DNA from: Bradyrhizobium cajani
Lineage (GTDB): Bacteria > Pseudomonadota > Alphaproteobacteria > Rhizobiales > Xanthobacteraceae
Direction: 5' to 3'
Assembly (NCBI RefSeq): GCF_009759665.1
Contig: NZ_WQNE01000016.1
Location: 100,301-164,300, forward strand
DNA length: 64,000 nt
Shown: positions 1-8,153 of the stretch, piece by piece
How positions within the stretch are numbered: position 1 is the first letter of the stretch
How the letters are laid out: the number at the start of each line of letters is the position of its first letter
The notes under the pieces: model-generated
Database searches by the model: none
The model's input: only the letters and a program-made list of their open reading frames with translations
What the model was told of the DNA's origin: nothing
Position numbers and translations under genes: made by a program

Positions 1-2438
1 ACGTCGCAGCCGAGCTCGGCCAGCGTCCTGCGCTGGCCCTCGGTCTCGACACCCTCGGCGACGACGGTCATGCCGAGGCCCTGCCCGACACGCACCACGG
101 CGGTGGCGATCGCCAGTGCGCCAGCATCCTTTTCGATGTCGCGCATAAAACTGCGGTCGATCTTCAGCTCGCGGATCGGCAGATGCGCGAGCCGGCTGAG
201 GCTCGAATAGCCGGTGCCGAAATCGTCGACCGAGAGCCCGACGCCGAGCTTGCGAATCGCATTCATGGTCTCGAGCGCGGCCACGCTGTCCTGCATGAAC
301 GCACCTTCGGTGATCTCAAGCATCAAGGCGTCCGCCGGCAGATCGTGTTCGGCGAGGATGTCCTTGAGCCGCGCAGCGAGCGTGACGTTGCGGAAATTGA
401 TCGGCGACAGGTTCACCGAGACGCAGGGAATCTCGAGCCCGGCGCGGCGCCAGCTCGCCATCTGCCGGCAGGCCTCGCGCACCGACCACAGGCCGATCTG
501 CTCGATCAGGCCACAGTCCTCGGCAAGCGGGATGAACCTTGCCGGCGAGACGTCGCCGAGCTCGGCATCGTGCCAGCGCGCCAATGCCTCGACGCCGTGG
601 ACGGCGCCGTCGCAACTGCGGATCTGCGGCTGGTAGCTGAGGCTCAGCGCGCCCTCGGCGATGGCTCGGCGAAGCGCTGCGATCAGCGCCAGCCGCTGCT
701 CGGTGAGCCCATTCATTTCGGCGCTGAACAGGCGATGGGTGGATCGGCCGGCCTGCTTGGCCATGTACATGGCGGCGTCGGCCTGCTGCATCAGCGTATC
801 GATGTCGGTGGCATGATCGGGATAGAGGCTGATGCCGATGCTCGCCGACATCTGCAGCTGCCGGGAGCCAAGCCGGAACGGCGCGGCCAGCGCTTCGGTG
901 ATGCCAGCCGCGACGCGCTCGGCGCGCTCGGCGTTGCGCTGCGGCAGCAGGATGACGAATTCGTCGCCGCCGAGTCGCCCGAGCATGTCTTCGGGCCCGA
1001 TCTGCTCGCGCAGGCGCTGCGCGAGCTGGATCAGGAGCTCGTCGCCGGCGGCGTGACCGAGCGTGTCGTTGACGTCCTTGAAATGATCGACATCGAGGAA
1101 GGCCAGCGCGACGTGGCTGCCGGTCGGGCACGCGTCGATCGCAGTGGTGATCAGGTGCCGCAGCTGCGCGCGGTTCGGCAGGCCGGTGAGGATGTCGTGA
1201 TAGGCGAGCCGGGCGATCTCGGCGCGCGCTTCCTTGCGCTCGATCGCAAAGGCGGCGAGATCGACGCAGGCCTCGACGATGCGCCGGTGCCAGTTGCTGG
1301 GCGCGCGCGGCTCCCGATAGTAGAAGGCGAAGGTCGCGATGACCCGGCCGTCCTTGGCCTTGACCGGGGTCGACCAGCAGGCACGCAGGCCGATCGCGAG
1401 CGGCATGGCCTTGTAAGGCTGCCAGCGCGGATCGGTGTCGAGATCGATCGCCAGAACCGGTTCGCCGTAGAAGGCCGCGGTTCCGCAGGAGCCGACGTCG
1501 GGGCCGATGGCAACGCCGTCCAGTGCGCGGGAATAATCGTCGGGCAGACTTGGGCCACCGAGCGGATGGACCAGGCCGGCGGCATCGACGTGAAGCAGCG
1601 AGCAGACGATTTCGGGCGCGATCTCCTCGACGCGGCGACAGAGCCGGTCGGCGATCTCGCCGATCGGAACCTCGTCAGCCAGCGCGCCCATGATGAGCTG
1701 CTGGAGCGAACGCAACTGCCTGGTCTCGGTGATATCGTCGAGCAGCGCGAAGATGTGCCTGAGCCGGCCCTTGCGGTCGCGAAACGCGTCGACCCTGGCG
1801 GAGACCCAGATCTCCTCGCCGTCCTTGGTGTAGATGAGGACCTCGGCTTCGCCGCCCGGACCGCCCTTGATGAGCCGCCTGCCGATGGTCGTCAGCAAGC
1901 TCCGCTTGGTGTGACGGCCGGCCAGGAGATCGGTCGCCCGGCGCCCTTCCGCCTCTGCCGCGGTGTAGCCGAACAGTGCGGTGAACGCCGCGTTCGTGTA
2001 GCGAATGTTCAGCCCGGGATCGGTGATGAGCACGGCGCGGTTGGTCTGGTCGGAGACGGCGTCGAGCAGCGCAATCCGCGCGCGGCGCTCGGCCTCGGCG
2101 GTGACGTCGCGCGCGAACACGACGTGATGGGTCACGCCGCCACTTGCGAGCGAGGAAACCGATATGGCCGCGCGGATCCGGCTGCCGTCGCGCCGCACCA
2201 GGCCGATCTCGTCGCGGAATTCCGCGACCGGATCGGCCTGAAGGCATTTGAGCGTGAGAAGGTCGGCGTCGCGGCCGAGCACGTCGGCGCGCGCAAGCTT
2301 CCAGATCCGCTCGGCCGCGGCATTGAAATGTGTGATGCGATGCGCGCTGTCGACGATGACGATGCCGTCGTCGGCGCGTTCAAGCGCAGCCAACAGCACG
2401 TCCGCAGTTTCTGTCAGAAGACCATCGGAGGCAGACAT
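1..2438 (-). CDS. PAS-PAS-GAF-GGDEF-EAL c-di-GMP signalling protein (3' end outside window)
   Basis: Reading the minus strand from ATG at 2438 gives one open frame that runs off the left edge (about 812 codons seen). In order it shows a PAS domain (about residues 10-130), a second PAS (130-245), a GAF-like domain (250-400), a GGDEF domain with intact RLGGDEF near residue 488, and an EAL domain with VEALARW near residue 615. Both catalytic signatures are intact, so it could make and/or degrade c-di-GMP under sensory control; the layout resembles E. coli DosP, but I cannot identify a haem ligand. Only the last few tens of EAL residues should be missing. An in-frame ATG at 2456 is an alternative start; neither has a strong Shine-Dalgarno. 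Its first codons have a degenerate second copy at 6511-6570. Confidence 0.93.
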   Translation of the reverse strand, partial: MSASDGLLTETADVLLAALERADDGIVIVDSAHRITHFNAAAERIWKLARADVLGRDADLLTLKCLQADPVAEFRDEIGLVRRDGSRIRAAISVSSLASGGVTHHVVFARDVTAEAERRARIALLDAVSDQTNRAVLITDPGLNIRYTNAAFTALFGYTAAEAEGRRATDLLAGRHTKRSLLTTIGRRLIKGGPGGEAEVLIYTKDGEEIWVSARVDAFRDRKGRLRHIFALLDDITETRQLRSLQQLIMGALADEVPIGEIADRLCRRVEEIAPEIVCSLLHVDAAGLVHPLGGPSLPDDYSRALDGVAIGPDVGSCGTAAFYGEPVLAIDLDTDPRWQPYKAMPLAIGLRACWSTPVKAKDGRVIATFAFYYREPRAPSNWHRRIVEACVDLAAFAIERKEARAEIARLAYHDILTGLPNRAQLRHLITTAIDACPTGSHVALAFLDVDHFKDVNDTLGHAAGDELLIQLAQRLREQIGPEDMLGRLGGDEFVILLPQRNAERAERVAAGITEALAAPFRLGSRQLQMSASIGISLYPDHATDIDTLMQQADAAMYMAKQAGRSTHRLFSAEMNGLTEQRLALIAALRRAIAEGALSLSYQPQIRSCDGAVHGVEALARWHDAELGDVSPARFIPLAEDCGLIEQIGLWSVREACRQMASWRRAGLEIPCVSVNLSPINFRNVTLAARLKDILAEHDLPADALMLEITEGAFMQDSVAALETMNAIRKLGVGLSVDDFGTGYSSLSRLAHLPIRELKIDRSFMRDIEKDAGALAIATAVVRVGQGLGMTVVAEGVETEGQRRTLAELGCD

Positions 2439-2683
2439 TGCGGGACCCAGAGGCATCGGGAAGATGCGCAATCAGCCTGACGCTAACGCTCTGATGGTGT
2501 CCAAGATGTTTTTGCAACCGCGTCGCGGTTCGCCGAGGCGCGACATGCTTAACGTTCTGCGAAAACCGAACGGGTATCTCGGCGCGTGCGGAACCTTCGG
2601 GTTCCCCACTTTCCAGATTTTCCCGCCGCTCAGTTGGAGTATGATCCGATGGTTTACCGAAGTTAACCTTGAGGGAGGGAATT

Positions 2684-3082
2684 ATGACGAACTTGGCCCC
2701 CTCGACGAGCTTCGACGTCAGAGCCGAAATCACCGAGGCTTATGCCTCCTGGGATTCGGCATTCAACAAGGCTGACGCCAAAGCGATTGCCACAGCGTAC
2801 GTTTCGAATGCAAAAGTGCTGCCCCCGACCCATCAAATCATATCGGGTCCAGCAGAGATCGAGACTTTCTTCGGCGGGCTTTTTTCGAGCGGATTCGCCG
2901 ATCACAAGCTGACAATCATAGATGCGGGCGGCGACGAGAACGTCGTGTACGGCACGGCGAGATGGAGCGCCAACGGCAAGGGGGCGGACGGGTCCCGCCA
3001 AGCTGCCGGCGGGATTGCCACGCACGTGTTCGAGCGTCAGGCGGACGGTTCGCTGAAGCTGAGGTTGCATACTTTCAACTAA
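2684..3082 (+). CDS. SnoaL/NTF2-like (DUF4440-type) protein
   Basis: This 132-residue cytosolic protein has the look of the NTF2/SnoaL alpha+beta barrel: an N-terminal helix with YASWDSAFNKAD, then YVSNAKVLPPTHQ, a G-P-A-E-I-E helix, and C-terminal strands ending in a short LRLHTFN tail. Such proteins are small ligand-binding or isomerase-like domains whose role cannot be read from sequence alone. The ATG at 2684 is preceded by a strong purine-rich site (GAGGGAGGGA, 2671-2680). It lies 43 bp upstream of the cyclase gene on the same strand and shares its lower GC, so the two probably arrived together and may be co-transcribed. Confidence 0.8.
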   Translation: MTNLAPSTSFDVRAEITEAYASWDSAFNKADAKAIATAYVSNAKVLPPTHQIISGPAEIETFFGGLFSSGFADHKLTIIDAGGDENVVYGTARWSANGKGADGSRQAAGGIATHVFERQADGSLKLRLHTFN

Positions 3083-3125
3083 GCCGGCCGTACGCGTCGC
3101 CTGACACCAAGCGAGGAGGCGTCGC

Positions 3126-6100
3126 GTGAACATCGCGGAATGGCTTCGTGGCCTTGGGCTGGAACGCTACTTCCAGGCCTTCCAGGATGCGGAAGTCACG
3201 CCTGAGGTCCTGCCAGAGCTGACTGAGGACGACCTGCGGGAACTCGGTTTGCCGCTCGGCCCGCGCAAGACGGTGCTGAAGGCAATTCACGCACTCGCCG
3301 TGCCGAGCGGTCCCATACCCGTGAAGGTTCGCGCTGCGGCCGAACAGCCAAAACTGCCACTGCCGTCGGAAGCAGACCGGCGGCAGCTCACAGTCATGTT
3401 CGTCGATCTGGTCGGCTCGACTGCGCTCGCCTCGGGACGTGACCCTGAGGAGGTGCGGGACCTGATACAGGCCTACCACAACACGGTCGCGAGCGAGATC
3501 ACCCGGTTCGAGGGTCACGTTGCCAAGTTTCTGGGCGACGGCGTTCTCGCTTACTTCGGCTGGCCGCGCGCGCATGAAGATGAGGCGGAGCGTGCGGTTC
3601 GCGCCGGGCTTCGGATATCCAAGGCGGTCGCAGCCCTTACCGAGCCGACTGGTGCAGCACTTGCCGCTCGCGTTGGCATCGCAACCGGTCTGGTCGTCGT
3701 CGGCGAACTGGTTGGCGAGGGAGAAGCCCGCGAGCGGTCGGTCATTGGAGAGACCCCAAATCTGGCCGCCCGCTTGCAAGGGCTCGCCGAACCCGGAGGC
3801 GTTGTAATCGCCGTTTCGACGCGCCGCCTTATCGGAGAAGCCTTCATATATCAGGACCTGGGGACGGTACCTCTCAAGGGTTTCCCTGGACCGGTGCAGG
3901 CGTGGCTCGTCACCGGCGAGGGCGCGGCCGAGAGTCGATTTGATGCCCAGCACGGGATGTCGACGACTGCTCTGGTCGGGCGCGATCAGGAACTCGCACT
4001 TCTCCTAGACCGCTGGGAACAAGCGAAAGGGCGAGAGGGACAGATCGTCCTGCTGGGCGGCGAACCCGGCATCGGCAAATCCCACCTCGTGCGCGCGCTA
4101 CGCGACCGGCTTGCAGGCGTGCCGCACACACGCCTCAGCCATTTCTGTTCGCCGTTCCATACCAACAGCGCCTTGTATCCTATCGTGGGGCTCCTTGAAC
4201 GGGCAGCGGGAATACGGCGGGAGGCCCCTTCCGAAGAACAGCTCGATAACCTCGAGGCGATGCTCACTCTTGCGACGGACGACGTGCGTGACAGTGCGCC
4301 GATTCTCGCGGACCTGTTGGCGATCCCGACAGGCAAGCGCTACTCTCCATTGGAGCTTAGCCCACACCAAAAAAAGGAACGAACCTTCCAGGCTTTGCTG
4401 GAGCAGATAAAGGGCTTGGCGGCAAAGCAACCGGTTCTTGCCATTTACGAGGACGTCCACTGGGCCGATCCCACCACGCTCGAACTCATTGATCGGGCTG
4501 TTGACGAGGTGCAGCGCCACTCGATCCTGATGGTTGTTACTTTCCGATCGGAATTCGTGCCGCGCTGGACGGCGCATGGACATGTGGCGGCAATCTTTTT
4601 GAGCCGGCTGGGGCGCAGGCAAGGTACTGCCGTGGTCGACCGGATAACCGGCGGCAAGCTGCTTCCGCAGGAGGTGCTCGAGCAGATTTTAGCCAAGACG
4701 GACGGCGTGCCGCTGTTCGTCGAGGAGCTCACCAAGACCGTCCTGGAATCCGGGCTGCTCAGGGATCGGGGGAGCTGCTATGAGCTTATGGGTCCTTTGC
4801 CGCCGCTGGCGATCCCGACAACGCTCCAGGATTCGTTGATGGCCCGTCTTGACCGGTTGGCACCCGTTAAGGAGGTCGCCCAGATCGCGGCCTGCATTGG
4901 GCGTGAGTTTGGACATAACCTGTTGAAAGCCGTAACGCCGCTCGATGAAGATGCCCTCCAGCGCGCCATCAATGAACTCCTGGAGGCGGAACTCATCTTC
5001 CGGCGTGGAGTGCCTCCGGATATCGGCTACAGCTTCAAACATGCGCTGGTACAGGACATCGCGCACGAGAGTCTCCTGAAGAGCAAGCGACAGCAGATCC
5101 ACACGCGTATCGCCGCAGCTCTAAGAGAACATTATCCTGCCCGTGCGGAGATGGAGCCGGAGACGATAGCTTTACATCTCGCAGAGGCCGGCCTGGCGGC
5201 CAACGCGGTCGGCTATTGGCTGCAGGCCGGCCGAAATGCCGCCGGACGTTCCGCCAATCTCGAAGCAATCACTCATCTCACAAGAGGGCTGCAGGCGCTC
5301 AACGCCTGTCCTGAAGGGCCGGAGCGGGATCGCCAAGAACTCGCGCTTCAGACGGCAATTGGAGGTCCGCTGATCGCCATTCATGGCTACACGGCTCCTC
5401 AGCTTGGCACTGCCTTCAGCAGGGCTCACGCGCTCTGCCGCGAGCTCGATGACACAGATGCGTTGTTCGCTACACTCAGCGGCAAGTATATTTTTCATTT
5501 CGTGAGAGGCGACTACGGCGCCATGCAGAGACTGGTTGGCGAGGCACGCCTCGCCGCCGAACGCACCAGGGACACGGCGCTGGAATTGGCCGCGCATCGC
5601 ATGGCGGCTCTCACAGCCATGCACGCGGGTGACTTTCCTGCGGCCCACTCCGAGTTCGAGACGATCTTGAGCCGCTATGACCCGGACACCCATCGGCCAG
5701 CGCCTGTGCACTATGTCCATGATCCGAAGGCCTCCGCGTTACCTTACCTGGCCATCGTGCTTTGGATCCTTGGCTATCCCGACCAGGCCCTGAGAACAAG
5801 CCGCGCGGCGTTTGAGTACGCTGCGGAGCTGAACCAGACGAACCTTACCGCCCACGTCGCGGTCTATGGCGGAGCGGGACCTGCGGAGCTGATGGGTGAC
5901 GTGGCGGCGGTGCATGCGCACGCCGACGCCATCATCAACCTCGCCGATCAGCACAGCTTGAACTACTGGCGGCTGAGCGGCCTCATCCTTCGGGGCTGGG
6001 TCATGGCGCAGGAAGGTGACGCGGAGGGTGGCCTGGCGCTCATGCGCAAAGGTTTGAATGATCGAGACGGACTGGGAGCCAGCTGGTACCAGGTCCGCTA

Positions 6101-6497
6101 CTTGTGCATGCTCGCATCAATCCATTTGCAACTCGGAGATGGCGAGAAAGGGCTCACGGCGCTGGCAGAGGCAAAGGACCTCTCCGCTCGCAATGACGAA
6201 CATATGTGGGAGGCAGAAGTTGCACGCATCGATGGCGAACTGCGGCGCATTCGTGGAGCTCCGGCGGATGCGGTCGAGGCTTGTTTGCAAACTGCACTTG
6301 ATGTGGCACGCAGGCAAGGTGCGAAGTCGTTCGAGCTGCGTGCGGCCATGGGTCTGGCCCGGCTTTGGGGCGACGAAGGCAGACTTATCGAGGCGCGAGC
6401 CCTCCTTGCCTCAACGTACGGATGGTTTACGGAAGGCTTCGAAACGTCCGATCTGCTCGCCGCCAGGGCACTCACCGCGGAATTGGCTGAGCTTTAG
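3126..6497 (+). CDS. SAM domain-class III adenylate/guanylate cyclase-ATPase-TPR regulator
   Basis: This 1123-residue protein starts at GTG 3126 after GAGGAGG (3113-3119). Residues 1-57 form a SAM domain (MNIAEWLRGLGLERYFQAF). Residues 85-265 are a class III cyclase with both metal aspartates (MFVDLVGST and KFLGDGVLAYFG) and the NLAAR transition-state segment, so it appears active; the lysine in AKFLGDG suits ATP. Residues 280-560 are a STAND-like ATPase with Walker A GGEPGIGKS and Walker B AIYEDVHWAD. The remainder is TPR-like helical repeat. Proteins of this architecture are common, mostly uncharacterised signal integrators in rhizobia. Codon use is clearly less GC-rich than flanking genes, which supports transfer. 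It is followed by a relic of a PAS gene. Confidence 0.92.
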   Translation: MNIAEWLRGLGLERYFQAFQDAEVTPEVLPELTEDDLRELGLPLGPRKTVLKAIHALAVPSGPIPVKVRAAAEQPKLPLPSEADRRQLTVMFVDLVGSTALASGRDPEEVRDLIQAYHNTVASEITRFEGHVAKFLGDGVLAYFGWPRAHEDEAERAVRAGLRISKAVAALTEPTGAALAARVGIATGLVVVGELVGEGEARERSVIGETPNLAARLQGLAEPGGVVIAVSTRRLIGEAFIYQDLGTVPLKGFPGPVQAWLVTGEGAAESRFDAQHGMSTTALVGRDQELALLLDRWEQAKGREGQIVLLGGEPGIGKSHLVRALRDRLAGVPHTRLSHFCSPFHTNSALYPIVGLLERAAGIRREAPSEEQLDNLEAMLTLATDDVRDSAPILADLLAIPTGKRYSPLELSPHQKKERTFQALLEQIKGLAAKQPVLAIYEDVHWADPTTLELIDRAVDEVQRHSILMVVTFRSEFVPRWTAHGHVAAIFLSRLGRRQGTAVVDRITGGKLLPQEVLEQILAKTDGVPLFVEELTKTVLESGLLRDRGSCYELMGPLPPLAIPTTLQDSLMARLDRLAPVKEVAQIAACIGREFGHNLLKAVTPLDEDALQRAINELLEAELIFRRGVPPDIGYSFKHALVQDIAHESLLKSKRQQIHTRIAAALREHYPARAEMEPETIALHLAEAGLAANAVGYWLQAGRNAAGRSANLEAITHLTRGLQALNACPEGPERDRQELALQTAIGGPLIAIHGYTAPQLGTAFSRAHALCRELDDTDALFATLSGKYIFHFVRGDYGAMQRLVGEARLAAERTRDTALELAAHRMAALTAMHAGDFPAAHSEFETILSRYDPDTHRPAPVHYVHDPKASALPYLAIVLWILGYPDQALRTSRAAFEYAAELNQTNLTAHVAVYGGAGPAELMGDVAAVHAHADAIINLADQHSLNYWRLSGLILRGWVMAQEGDAEGGLALMRKGLNDRDGLGASWYQVRYLCMLASIHLQLGDGEKGLTALAEAKDLSARNDEHMWEAEVARIDGELRRIRGAPADAVEACLQTALDVARRQGAKSFELRAAMGLARLWGDEGRLIEARALLASTYGWFTEGFETSDLLAARALTAELAEL

Positions 6498-6507
6498 TGC
6501 TTATTTC

Positions 6508-6585
6508 GACGAGCCCGTCGTCGGCGCATTCGGGCGCGGCCAGCAGCACCTCCGGAGTTTCTGTCGCAAGGCAATCAGTGCGGAG
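6508..6585 (-). pseudogene. Relic of the 5' end of a PAS-GGDEF-EAL gene
   Basis: Positions 6511-6570 align without gaps to 2361-2420, the start of the PAS-GGDEF-EAL gene, with 11 mismatches in 60 by hand count. On the minus strand it reads TETPEVLLAAPECADDG against TETADVLLAALERADDG in the intact gene. No start codon remains, and similarity ends just before the cyclase stop codon (6495-6497). It is therefore a truncated, diverged paralogue fragment and marks the right boundary of the inserted pair of genes. Confidence 0.7.
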
Positions 6586-6605
6586 GGAACGTATTCGGCG
6601 TCGGA

Positions 6606-7907
6606 TCACGCCTGGAGCTTGTGCAGCCGGCCCGCTACCGCCCGCACCTTGCGCGGCGCGGCCTGCCAGATCGCGAGCGCCGACAATCCGCTCACGACCA
6701 TCGCGATGCCGAAGGCGAGCGTATAGTCGCCGGCGCGATCATAGAGCACGCCGGTCAACCACGGTCCGGCCGCACCGCCGGCCAATGCCGCCAGCATGAT
6801 CGTACCGAAGATGCTGCCCTGGTGCTTGCCCTGGAAGATCTCGAACACCACCGCACCCATGATCGAGGTGAGGCCGTAGCCGAGCGCGCCTTGCGTGAAC
6901 ACCATGACGTAGACCAGCCACAATGACGGCTGGAATTTCAGCACCATCAGCGCCGCGAAAGAGATCGCAAACCCTGCACAGCTGATCGCCCACACCCATT
7001 CCCGCCCGATCCGGTCGGAGACGTGGCCGAGCAGGATCTGGCCGGGAATGCCGAGCAGGCTGACGATGCCGAGCGCCCAGACCGCGACGTTCGGGCTGAA
7101 GCCGATGTCGAGCAGGAATTTGGTCTGGTGCACCTGCACCGCGTACCAGATGTAAAGGCCGCAGAAATAGCCGACCGCGATCCACCAGAAGCGCGCGGTC
7201 GCGACGGCGCGTTTCAGCGTCCAATCGGTATTGACCCAGACGGGATCGACGACGTTGGAAACTGGCTTTGCGGCGCCGGCGGCCGGCGCGGCATCGCCGT
7301 CTGCCTGGAGGCCGATATCCTCGGGGCGCTTGTGCAGGAACAGATTGATCGGCGCCAGCACGACCAGGATGAGCAGGCCCATCGCGGTGCAGGCGGTGCG
7401 CCAGCCGGCCCCTTCGATCATGTGCTGCACCCAAGGCAGCAGCGTCACCGAGCCGATGCCGACGCCGGCGAAGGCGATGCCGATGGCAAAGCCGCGCTTG
7501 CGGATGAACCAGTTCGGCAGGAACAGCGACTGGCCGGAATAGCCGAGACACACCGAGCCGGCGCCGACCATGACGCCGATGGTGACGTAGAGATGCCAGG
7601 GCGCGCTGGTGAGCGGCGCGAGCAGGAGTCCGCCGCCCATCAGCACGATGCCGAGCTCCATCACCGCGCGCGGGCCGGCGCGGTCCATCAGGCGCCCGAT
7701 CAGCGGGCTGACCACGCCGGAGACGACGAAGCCGAAGGAGAAGGCGCCCGCGGTGACGCCGCGCTCCCAGCCGAATTCGGAGATGATCGGCGGAAAGAAC
7801 AATGAGAAGGCGGTGCGCGCGTTGACGCCGATCGCCATGGTGACAAAGGTCACGGCGACCACGACCCAGCCGTAGAAGAACGGAAGCCGCATTTTTGTGT
7901 ATTTCAT
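6606..7907 (-). CDS. MFS transporter, oxalate/formate antiporter-like
   Basis: This 433-residue inner-membrane protein has about 12 hydrophobic segments. It has the MFS A-motif variant GRLMDRAGPRAVM after TM2 and a second-half copy, GHVSDRIGREW. The opening FFYGWVVVAVTFVTM and the segment NWFIRKRGFAIGIAFAGVGIG are typical of OFA-type monocarboxylate carriers. The substrate is unknown; a small organic acid is the family-based guess. I start it at MKYTKMRLPFF (7907) rather than at an upstream in-frame start at 7964, because the extra residues are polar and unconserved in type. It is on its own strand unit with the c-di-GMP gene upstream, separated by a repeat. Confidence 0.9.
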   Translation of the reverse strand: MKYTKMRLPFFYGWVVVAVTFVTMAIGVNARTAFSLFFPPIISEFGWERGVTAGAFSFGFVVSGVVSPLIGRLMDRAGPRAVMELGIVLMGGGLLLAPLTSAPWHLYVTIGVMVGAGSVCLGYSGQSLFLPNWFIRKRGFAIGIAFAGVGIGSVTLLPWVQHMIEGAGWRTACTAMGLLILVVLAPINLFLHKRPEDIGLQADGDAAPAAGAAKPVSNVVDPVWVNTDWTLKRAVATARFWWIAVGYFCGLYIWYAVQVHQTKFLLDIGFSPNVAVWALGIVSLLGIPGQILLGHVSDRIGREWVWAISCAGFAISFAALMVLKFQPSLWLVYVMVFTQGALGYGLTSIMGAVVFEIFQGKHQGSIFGTIMLAALAGGAAGPWLTGVLYDRAGDYTLAFGIAMVVSGLSALAIWQAAPRKVRAVAGRLHKLQA

Positions 7908-8013
7908 CCCTGGACGGTCTTTCGGACCATCTGGGGATGTCCGGGTCAAGCGCTTTTCGCGCATGCCCGTTGAGCGGTGGACTTACCGCATTTGCGAGCG
8001 GTTTCCCTGCGGC

Positions 8014-8151
8014 CCATCCTTCTTGACGCCCGCTTCAGGCGGGCTCCTCAGGATGAGGACGGAGTGCGTGGCAACAGTCTCAACCGGCACCGATGCTGCT
8101 TAGCCTGATCCTGAGGAGCGCGGAACGCGCGTCTCGAAGGACGAGGCGTGC
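8014..8151. repeat. Dispersed palindromic element, copy 1 (inverted relative to 30605-30744)
   Basis: This element of about 138 bp contains a hairpin at each end (ACGCCCGCTTCAGGCGGGC side and the GAGGAGCGCGGAACGCGCGT side) and a unique middle holding GGAGTGCGTGGCAACAGT. The reverse complement of 30605-30744 matches it along nearly its whole length. It lies directly after the stop codon of the CHASE-GGDEF-EAL gene. Confidence 0.85.
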
Positions 8152-8153
8152 GC

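Noticed and set aside
183..2480. A 765-codon plus-strand open frame
   Set aside because: It is the antisense of the PAS-PAS-GAF-GGDEF-EAL gene; the protein text is Arg/Gly/Asp-rich noise, while the opposite strand gives intact catalytic motifs.
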